From Argopecten irradians (taxonomy: Eukaryota > Mollusca > Bivalvia > Pectinida > Pectinidae): a DNA stretch of 64,000 bases. A program made the position numbers and the translations under genes. Positions within the stretch are counted from its first letter, which is position 1. Each line of letters begins with the position of its first letter. Location: NCBI RefSeq assembly GCF_041381155.1, contig NC_091147.1, forward strand, positions 35,358,909 to 35,422,908, in the 5' to 3' direction. The notes under the pieces were generated by a model. The model saw nothing but the letters and a program-made list of their open reading frames with translations. It had not been told where the DNA came from and did not search any database. This document shows, piece by piece, positions 13,901-25,900 of this stretch.

Positions 13901-16900
13901 AATGATACTCCACTCAGACTGTAACGAGGAGATTATGATACTCCACTCAGACTGTAACAAGGAGAGTATGATACTCCACTCAGACTATAACGAGGAGAGA
14001 ATGATACTCCACTCAGACTGTAACGAGGAGATTATGATACTCCACTCAAACTGAAACAAGGAGAGTATGATACTCCACTCAGACTATAACGAGGAGAGAA
14101 TGATACTCCACTCAGACTGTAACGAGGAGATTATGATACTCCACTCAGACTATAACGAGGAGAGTATGATACTCCACTCAGACTGTAACGAGGAGAGTAT
14201 GATACTCCACTCAGACTGTAACAAGGAGAGTATGATACTCCACTCAGACTGTAACAAGGAGAGTATGATACTCCACTCAGACTATAACGAGGAGAGTATG
14301 ATACTCCACTCAGACTGTAACAAGGAGACTATAACGAGGAGATATGATACTCCACTCAGACTGTAACGAGGAGAGTATGATACTCCACTCAGACTGTAAC
14401 GAGGAGAGTATGATACTCCACTCAGACTGTAACGAGGAGAGTATGATACTCCACTCAGACTGTAACGAGGAGAGTATGATACTCCACTCAGACTGTAACG
14501 AGGAGAGTATGATACTCCACTCAGACTGTAACAAGGAGAGTATGATACTCCACTCAAGGAGAGTATGATACTCCACTCAGACTGTAACGAGGAGAGTATG
14601 ATACTCCACTCAGACTGTAACGAGGAGAGTATGATACTCCACTCAGACTGTAACGAGGAGAGTATGATACTCCACTCAGACTGTAACGAGGAGAGTATGA
14701 TACTCCACTCAGACTGTAACAAGGAGAGTATGATACTCCACTCAGACTGTAACGGGAGATGATCACAGACTGAGTATGATACTCCACTCAGACTGTAACA
14801 AGGAGAGTATGATACTCCACTCAGACTGTAACAAGGAGAGTATGATACTCCACTCAGACTGTAACGAGGGAGTATGATACTCCACTCAGACTGTAACGAG
14901 GAGAGTATGATACTCCACTCAGACTGTAACGAGGAGAGTATGATACTCCACTCAGACTGTAACAAGGAGAGTATGATACTCCACTATAATACTCCACTCA
15001 GACTATAACGAGGAGAGTATGATACTCCACTCAGACTGTAACGAGGAGAGTATGATACTCCACTCAGACTGTAACAAGGAGAGTATGATACTCCACTCAG
15101 ACTGTAACGAGGAGAGTATGATACTCCACTAAGACTGTAACGAGGGGAGTATGATACTCCACTCAGACTGTCACAAGGAGAGTATAATACTTCACACAGA
15201 CTGTAACTAGGAGAGAATGATACTCCACTCAGACTGTCACAAGGAGAGTATGATACTCCACTCAGACTGTAACTGATATACTCCCTCAGGACTGAGAGGA
15301 GAGTATGATACTCCACTCAGACTGTAACGAGGAGATAATGATACTCCACTCAGACTGTAACGAGGAGAGAATGGTACTCCACTCAGACTGTAACAAGGAG
15401 AGTATAATACTCAACTCAGACTGTAACAAGGAGAGTATGATACTCCACTCAGACTGTAACAAGGAGAGTATGCAAGGTAACGAGATATGATACTCCACTC
15501 AGACTGTAACGAGGAGAGTATGATACACCACTCAGACTGTAACAAGGAGAGTATGATACTCCACTCAGACTGTAACAAAGAGAGTATGATACTCCACTCA
15601 GACTGTAACGAGGAGAGTATGATACTCCACTCAGACTGTAACAAGGAGAGTATGATACTCCACTCAGACTGTAACAAGGAGAGTATGATACTCCACTCAG
15701 ACTGTAACGAGGAGAGAATGATACTCCACTCAGACTGTAACGAGGAGATTATGATACTCCACTCAGACTGTAACGAGGAGAGAATGATACTCCACTCAGA
15801 CTGTAACAAGGAGAGTATGATACTCCACTCAGACTGTAACAAGGAGAGTATGATACTCCACTCAGACTGTAACAAGGAGAGTATGATACTCCACTCAGAC
15901 TGTAACAAGGAGAGTATGATACTCCACTCAGACTGTAACAAGGAGAGTATGATACTCTATTCAGACTGTAACAAGGAGATTATGATACTCTATTCAGACT
16001 GTAACAAGGAGATTATGATACTCCGTTCAGACTGTAACAAGGAGAGTAATAATCAGCTCAGATTATAACGTCTGCAACGAGTTTGATAATTCGGTTTCTC
16101 GCTACCTTATAAATTATGAGGAGTTCAAGATTTACGGTAAGCTTTGAAACGTGCTTAAAATAAGCAGACGACAAGATTTAACATCTTTGCATTAGAGAGT
16201 CACCATACCTAGCTTAGATCTAATCACCAATTACCTTGACCTTCAGCAGTGTACCCCGTGTTTTATCAACTAACAAGCAGCAACCATGGAGGTAAGACGA
16301 TATTTTCATCTAAAATGGAAGTTTATTTAGAGTCAAATACACATGTGTAGTCGTATTCCTCTAGGGTACGAGTGTAAATATACATGTATTTCAGAATGAT
16401 CATGTTTTCAATGTGTGTCTATATGTCTTGATGTAGATGTGTGTTAGTCTTTATATTTACACCTTTATTTTCGGTTGTTGATATTGATATTACATCCTGT
16501 CTTGTTATAATACCGTTGTACGTGAGTTCCCACATATAATACATTTAAAATCATGACACGTCACGCACACATGTGCCTAAAATTTTAGCAATACACTTAG
16601 GAGATAACAGCTTACATACAATGGTTGTGTTGTGTCGTCTGAACACAAACAAACTCTATGGAAGAGTGAACAGGCCACATCACAATAACACCTAAGTGTA
16701 TGAGACGCTATTCATGACACCCTGCTATATTGCTGTATTGCTGACTTTGCCCTTTTAACATACTGTTTATAACATACTTATTTTAGCACCGGCATTTTTT
16801 TGCGCAAATGCGAAAAACTTTAAATTATAATTTAGATAAAACTAAGGCTATTGTAAATATATTTACTGTATTTAATTAAAAACAACAAAAGGATCAGGTT

Positions 16901-19900
16901 ATTATAACAATTTTTCCTTCCCGTTTAAAATAGCTGTTTCAGAGATGTTATATGATTTTCAATATTGATAAATCAAAATTGTATTTACCATTTGAAAGAT
17001 AAGATATTTCCTACCTATGTATTAATGTCACGGAAAGTCGTTGTCATTGCATATAGATATTTAAATTTATTTTCCACGCTTAAACACTACTAGATCTTAC
17101 CTACATACAATGTCCAATAAAGAAAGATACAATCATAATTTTACTACTTAAAAATGTATCTTAAAAAATGTATCTTAAAATGTATGGATAATGGTCTTCG
17201 TGTAAAATATCTTATTTAGATAATTTCTACGCAACAGAAATACGTTTACACCAGCATTTTTGTGTAAGGTTGTAATGGTAGAAATGTAAATGTTACATCT
17301 GTCCAACATGTAGATATCTGGACCATGCAACTGCATATTATAAAGTCAATGCAACTCGAATACAACGTAAGATTAAAGCATACATACATTGTACTACATA
17401 ACTTGACATATTCGTGTGTATTTACTTTTGATGTTAAGAGGGTTAAAAGTGTTTTATCTGTAGAGATATTCGTGGTTCACTAGTTATACAGTGATTCTAA
17501 AAAAGTAATAATATATGAAATAGCTTTTGTTGTTTTTCCCATATTCTTCGTTTTACTGAACCCACAAAATTAACTAAAATTTCTCCACGACAGAAATTAA
17601 AAATTTTACAGTACATACAATATATAGATACCGATTTGAGATTCCTGTCAAAACGCACATATATTTTCTCACATGACAAGTCTTTGAACATTACAATGTC
17701 CTCAGAACTTATATTATTATTTTCATTTTGACAGTGCGAATGGGTCACGTTGGAAACGAAAGGAGAGCCACCCTTGGGCAGAAGCAGTCATTCGACTGTA
17801 GTCGTTGGGAGAAAAGCCTTTGTATTTGGCGGAGAAAATATTCCAAGAGTACCAATCAGCAACATCGTCCACTGCCTTGACCTTGACACGCGCACGTGGT
17901 CGGAACTAGAAACTTCCGGTGATGTCCCTGTACCCCATAATGCTCACACCGCCGTTGCTGTCGGTCACGTGATGTACGTGTTTGGAGGGCGAACGGGAAT
18001 CAACATGGGGGAGGGAAGCTTCAACGATCTGTATGCTTTCGACACTAGAAATAACATGTGGACTCTCCTGAAGCCGAAAGGTGTTGCGCCATCTGCTAGA
18101 AGCTTCCATGCCATGACCGCAGTCGGGAATCGTCTTTTTGTGTTCGGTGGATGTAGCGAGGAGGGTCGTTTGAATGATCTGCACGCGTATGATATTGATA
18201 CGAACACGTGGGAACAGCAACCAACCAATGAGGAGATAAAAGGACGAGGTGGGGCGGGGCTTATTGCGGTGGAAAAGGACTTGTATGTCGTTGCAGGATT
18301 TGCTGGTCAAGAGACTAGTGATGTATATAAATATAGCACAGAAGACAAAGTTTGGTCAAATCTCAAGCTGGATAAGGAACTTCCTCCTAGATCCGTGTTT
18401 GGTATCACATCAAGATCTACATTTATCATCGTATGGTTTGGAGAGGTAGATCCCTCCGACCAGGGACACATGGGAGCTGGAGGCTTTTCCAAGGATGGGT
18501 ATGTGATGGATACGTGTAGCAAAGCCGGTTGGAAATTAATCACGTGTTCGGGAAACACACCGGAAGAAAGAGGATGGATGCAGGTGACACCGTGTTATTT
18601 AAATGACATGGACGGGGTATTCTTATTCGGGGGAAATAATATCGACAACAAAAGATTAAATGACTCTCATTTCCTGTCAATCAAACTATGAAATTTGCAT
18701 TCTTGTCAGGCCAATGTCTGCTGAAAATATTGACATGTAAGAGCAGAGAATATAATCAAAACAATCTAGAAACAATGCCACATATATTGTTAACCACTTT
18801 AATTAGGTCTTATATTTGAAATTAAATTTTCGTTGGTGGTAGACTGATTGTAGTTAGGTTCACGTAAATTTTGTCGAAAAACCCACAAACTGTTTCTTAC
18901 GAAAATACATCACATATTTGCACCATATTAAAAGACAGTATAAATATCAATTTGTTTGTGAAAATATGTTTCAAGTAATAATGCGTAACCGTTTGCCATC
19001 AATTTGTAAGGATTGAAGATTAGCCGGCAAATGACCAATCAATCTTTGACCTCATTTAATATTTGATTAGCAAATCTTGTGGACACTTGTTGAAAAGAAG
19101 GCTGATAAACTATTCACTAGATATACTGATGTTTTAAATTGATTGTAAAATTTGGCACTGCGATTGGAATTATTATTTTGATATTCTGTAATTGCATATT
19201 ATAGAGTTACTTTTATCTACCCTTGCGGGTAGGTATAGATTGTGACATCATGTGATGTGTTTGAGAGCATAACGTCATATTTTTTGGAGAAAAGGACGTG
19301 AATTGCGCCTATAAAATAATGTGATGTCAAAATGGATACCTAGCCGCAAGGGAGCTAACTCTGTAAAATGCAAAGACGGGATATCAGGCTCTGATAATTA
19401 TTTTGCTGCCTTTTACTAGAAAAATATCGATGTCTTCACAAAGGAGAAGATTCATTCAATTTAGCCGCCATTAAAAAATATAATCATACCTTGATTACGT
19501 TATTCTAACACAAATACTGTTTCATATTGTGCATGTCCAGATTTAATAAATTTTGAAGTAATTAATTATAATTACAGCTATTTTCTTATACCTGTTTCAA
19601 CTTTCAATGCTAAAGAGGCCTTCTATAAACAGGCTCATTCAATTATTTGATTGTGTAATTTATATTGTTGATTTGAGAAATGAAGGTGCGTAATTAGGGA
19701 CAATGTTCAAGATAGGATAGACCATTCACATAAATTTAGCACCATCAAACAAAGTGATGATTATACCTGAATAACTTTATATAAGAATATATATATGTAT
19801 CATTATTATTTATGCAAGGTTGTTGGAGTTATTAAACACATATAGTCTCGAAACACAATTGTAAAATGTTTTCTTTTTATTGGTGACCTCGCCCGAAGAG

Positions 19901-22900
19901 CTGACGGGCTTATGACATTGAACGGCAGTTATGATCTATGAACATCATTTTGCAACTTCTGCTTTGTTGTACTTTCTACTATTCATTGCGATAAAACTGA
20001 GTTTTACTTTTGGTCTGAATTTAAGGGATCCACTTTTACATTAACGTTATGCCCAAGAGTGGGTCAAAAAAGAAGAAATCAACCACTTCTTTCAAACGAA
20101 TCTTCAGCAGCAAAACGACAGGTTACTATTGGTCTGCGCTATGCTAGGTTTCAATGGGAACCACATATTAAATATAGTGTATAATCTAATAATTCTGCTG
20201 AAGGAATGTAAAAGGTTTTATTCATGTTTAGTATGCGACCACACATTTTGCGAAACTGCGTCTGTGACTTATGGGCTGGAACATAGAGGCAAAAAATTGC
20301 CTAAATGCTACCATAGCAGTACTGTACTATTATAATCCTTATTGTCTTAAGCATACTTAGGCGAATGACATACGTTTTTGTGTAAAATATGGTACTGGAC
20401 CCCAATGGACTGAGAGGGGATATTTAGTGATGTTTTTGTCTTAATAAGCACAATGTTATATCTTTAAAATTATTTTTCGTCTTTGACAAACGAGAAACCA
20501 GTTTTAGTTTCCACTCCTTTCGCTACAGATTATGTGTAGATCATGCATCGCCTTCTGCATCCCACCAACTTTGCTCATCCATAATTCTAAATAGATTTCA
20601 ATAATAGCACATAAAAAAAATATATGGTCGAGTTGATGAATTGCAATAAAGCCTTTAATTTACTCTAGGTAAGTTTTACACTCTTTCAAATTCCATCTTT
20701 TTCAGATGGCGATTTGTTTACGTTTACTAGACATGAACCAATTGGAGTTTGTGGGCAGATCATTCCGGTATGTCATCAGTGTGCTGTTTTCTGAGTATAT
20801 ACTAATCGTATTTATTTCAACGCAGTAAAAGTTTAAAGCAAAGGCTAAAAAGTATGTAAGATTACAAGTATGAATTTTTGAGGGAAATTCGGTAGTTCAA
20901 TGTTAAAGATACCTTTTACAAAAAGTAAGTGCCGTACATGAATTAGGATTCTAAGAACAACGCGAAAAACACTAAACTAAAAGTGCCGCTACACAATAAC
21001 AGTATATTTAGATTGGCGACAATAAGTACATTTAAACTTCTTTTTTTTCCACTTTTATCAACGATTTACTATAGTCACATAATAGCGTCGATATTGGTTT
21101 ATATTTATATTGAAGTGTTGTTTCATGCAATGACAATAATTAAAGAAGAAATTGTGGGTACACTACGAGCGTGAATTAAGACATGACTTTGTTTTGGGTG
21201 CACTTCGAGTTGGAATTTAGACATGACTATGTTTTGGGTATACTTCGAGTGTGAATTTAGACATGACTATGTTTGGGTACACTTAGACATGACTATGTTT
21301 TGGGTACACTTCGAGTGTGAATTTAGACATGACTATGTATTGGGTACACTTAGACATGACTATGTTTTGGGTACACGTCGAGTGTGGATTTAGACATGAC
21401 TATGATTTGGGTATACCTCGAAAGTGAATTTAAACATGACTATGTATTGGGTACACTTAGACATGACGATGCTTTGGGTACACGTCGAGTGTGGATTTAG
21501 ACATGACTATGTTTTGGGTATACTTTGAGTGTGAATTTAAACATGACTTTGTTTTGGGTACACTTAGACATGACTATGTTTTGGGTACACGTCGGGTGTG
21601 GATTTAGACATGACTATGATTTGGGTATACATCGAAAGTGAATTTAAACATGACTATGTTTTGGGTACACATCGAGTGTGAATTTAGACATGACTTTGTT
21701 TTGGGTTCACGTCGAGTGGATTTAGACATGACTATGTTTTGGGTATACTTCGAGTGTGAATTTAGACATGACTATGTTTGGGTACACTTAGACATGACTA
21801 TGTTTTGGGTACACGTCGAGTGTGGATTTAGACATGACTATGATTTGGGTATACCTCGAAAGTGAATTTAAACATGACTATGTATTGGGTACACATCGAG
21901 TGTGAATTTAGACATGACTTTGATTTGGGTATACGTCGAAAGTGAATTTAGACATGACTATGTTTTGGGTACACGTCGAGTGTGGATTTAGACATGACTA
22001 TGATTTGGGTATACCTCGAAAGTGAATTTAAACATGACTATGTATTGGGTACACTTAGACATGACTATGTTTTGGGTACACGTCGAGTGTGGATTTAGAC
22101 ATGACTATGATTTGGGTATACTTCGAGTGTTAATTTAGACATGACTATGTTTTGGGTACACTTAGACATGACGATGCTTTGGGTACACTTAGACATGACT
22201 GTTTTGGGTACACTTAGACATGACTATGTTTTGGGTTCCAGTGGAACTACCCTCTAATGATGCTGGTATGGAAACTAGGCCCAGCTTTGGCCTGTGGTAA
22301 CACTGTTGTGGTGAAACCTGCCGAGCAGACCCCACTTACTGCTCTCTACTGTGGTTCTCTACTCAAGGAGGTAATAAACAACTCCAAATTAATGTACTCG
22401 TATTGAAGAACATGAATTTATACCTAGGTACTTTTTTCGTGGTTGGAGCTATCAAATTATTTCGTGAATAGAAATATCCATAGACGATTGTTTAACATGA
22501 ATTAGTCATAAGTACTTTTTTTTCCTGGTTGGAGCTATCATTTCGCGGATAGAAATATTCGTGGTTACCAGATGGAACAACATCATTTGTTGCTATAGCA
22601 ACTTCGACATCGGCTTTTTACACAACGAAACATTCTTGTTATACAGTAATTATAACTTTTTAATAAAAAGATACATAATGACTGCACTTTACTGTGATTC
22701 TCTATTCAGTAAGGTACACAAACATACCAAGGTAAACATGTCATAATATTTATTATATATCATGGTGCTAATTGTTAAATAACCACGGTGTTCTAAGCTA
22801 AGTACTGTACTGTAACTTCGTTTATCGAAATTTACAGATATATTTACTAGTGAAACCGAAAGAAATCTTCACCATTTTTGATATACTCCGTTTATAACTT

Positions 22901-25900
22901 TTAAGTTCCATCGTAAAGGTCCTTGCTACTCGGTGTTCTATTACGGAAAACTTTTCCGTCTTGAGAATAGACATTTAAAATCATGTTTTGTTTTAGAAAA
23001 AGTGACAGTCATATGTTGGAAAACTTTGTAAATTTAATTTGATAAAAAAAAATTCCGAGAAAATAAATTTCCATTTTTTTCAAATACTGAATAAAAATAC
23101 GACTTTGATATTTTTGTCAATCATACAGTCAAATAACATGGAGTTACTGTAATGATTTTTGTTTGATTTGCCCATGTTTCTAGGCAGGGTTCCCACCTGG
23201 TGTAGTTAACATTATGCCCGGCTATGGTCCGACAGCTGGTGCGGCGATATCCGAACACATGGACGTAGATAAGATAGCATTTACAGGCTCTACCGAGGTA
23301 AAGCGTACTATTATGAAAATTCTGGTCAATCAGAGTTACTTCCCCTCGTTTGTTTTGCTCACAGTTTTACCCCGATTAAAACGATGGAAGGTAGCTCTGA
23401 GAGATAAGAATGAAATTGGGTCAAAATATATGGAGATTTAACATTAATTTTATTTCGTTTATAATTTATATTTTACGTTGATACATGGCAATAATTATTT
23501 TTTCTTTGTTTTCATACCAAATCTGGCTTTCTGATTGGCCAATATTTTTTTTGCATACCACTATGAAAAATAATCCGAGAATGGCGCGAAACCCCGACGT
23601 TATCGTGACGTCACAATAGAGACATTGACGTTGCGTATTGATTCGGAAAAAAGAATCCCTTGAAAAACCACTATAATGTTACATTTAAACATACTTCATT
23701 TTATCAAATAGAGTATAAAATTAATTATAAGTATTGATGTCACTATTTTTTAATTTTATCGGGTTATGAAAATAAAATTGTTTGCAAATAAATATTTTTT
23801 CATACCCCGATGAAATTAAAAAAAATAGTGACATCAATGCTTAAATAAAGTAATTATTACAAAAGAAGCGTATAAAGAGGACCTCCTTGCAAAGCGCCAT
23901 ATACAACAATACTTGTCACTGAGTAAAATATAATATACATCAATATAAAATTATTTTTATACCGGATATGTCATATTTGCATACATTAAGTCAGAACAGT
24001 GACAGCTTAAACCTGACAATTAAATATATTTCAAGTGTGTTCATTTGATTTCGTATATTTTAACGTATTAAACGTTCCATATTCATATTGTTCTTTTACA
24101 GTCCTAATATGAGAAGGTGTTGACCCTACCTTTATATATTAAATAAAAACAACACTCGATCTAACCAGTACGATACATCTCTATTGATCCATTTACCTTG
24201 AAATACATTTAGGCTCTTCTAAATCAGAGAATGGACAAGTTCATTATGAAATGTCGGGGTAAATTTGTTAATATTTTTATATCCCTGGTCAGGTAGGGAA
24301 GCTGGTCATGCAGGCAGCTGGACGCAGCAATCTAAAGAGAGTCAGCCTAGAACTCGGTGGGAAAAGTCCACTAATCATCTTTTCTGATTGTGACAGTAAG
24401 CACATGTTTTAATCCAAACCAGCCATATTGTCTGGACATGCCCAAAAAGAATGTTATAAAAGACGTTTTTTACATACTTCATATCACTTTTAATTTGTTG
24501 GTGTTGGTTCAATATTTCAAGATTTCCTGAAGGGGGACATTCTGCTGAATTTCGAGGTTCATCTTATTCTATATTTCATGAATTTATGTGATACTATTTA
24601 ACTTATGTAATTCAGTGGGTTTCTTAATATTTCGGTGTTGACTTTAAATTTGCGGATTTCGATACAAACGCAAAATAAACCACCCGGAAAATCTTTACAT
24701 TAATGCATATTGTAAAATAGTATAATACTGTTGCTCATCATTTATGAATACTAGTAGTATTCAATTTAGCAAACTACTTTTGATTGAAAAAAAATATGAG
24801 AATGCTTACACATGTTTTATTTTGCTGGTACATGTACATCCCAGTGATCGATCGTCTTGCAGCTACATGTATTAGAATTTATCTGAAAATTATCCATACT
24901 TCCTTAAAATTTCTAAATTCGAAAAAGACTTTTGAAATATAACATAGGTAATTGGACTTTAAAGACGGTATTTGTTTAAGCCGTATAGGTAAAATCAATT
25001 CTCTTGGTTCAATCAATTATCATAAAACACTAATTTACTTATAACTTTTTGTCTATGAATACAGTTAACCCTTGACATTTCGAACACTTGCGTCCCCAAC
25101 TCAAACCGTCAATGGTAGATAAACCCCGTTCCTGATATTTCTATACGGATTGTGAGTTTTTCGGAGTACCAGTGTCCGGATTATTGGGGGTCCACTGACA
25201 TGTTCAAAACTTGGACATTCAGAAGATGTCATTTTGTTTTTTCAGTCGACGCAGCAGCGTACTGGGCCCATGCTGGTATAATGAATAACCACGGACAGAA
25301 CTGCTGTGCAGGCTCACGTACATTTGTCCAGGAGAGCATATACGATGAGTTTGTGGCAAAATCAAAACAGATGGCAGAGTTCAGGATGGTCGGTGATCCA
25401 TATGAAGAGGCTACGCAACAAGGACCACAGGTATGATTTAGGATTCTCTCACCATTCACTGAATTGTCACCGGTTTAAGCCGTGAGCGAATTCTCTTTCA
25501 ACACGTCGGTATGACTGTGGTAAAACAATTTCATGACGTCATGTCTGCGTATATTGTTGATCAATATTGATATGCGTCAGAATTCTGTTCATGTTTCGGT
25601 GAAATGGCTCATATTTTTCCGTCGTGCCCGGGAGGCGGGGGAAATAGAGGAAACTAGAAAACCAACATTTTCTTTGTCAATATGCAAAGTTGTAGAGGGT
25701 ATTTATTATATTCATTTAGGTGGATGAAGCGCAGTTCAAAAAGATCTTATCCTACGTAGAGGCAGGCAAGGCAGAAGGTGCTAAGCTCGAGTTCGGTGGT
25801 GAACGGGTCGGTAACAAAGGATATTTTGTCAAGCCAACAGTATTCTCCAATGTTACAAATGAAATGAAGATTGCTAGAGAAGAAGTGAGTCAATGCAGGA

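Noticed and set aside
13869-16068. Long open frames with 11-residue repeats ([11 protein letters not shown] type) on both strands
   Set aside because: The 33-bp unit makes several frames open at once; there is no gene structure and it lies in the ALDH intron.
17906-18558. Minus-strand frames opposite the Kelch gene
   Set aside because: Shadows of the coding exon with no domain similarity.
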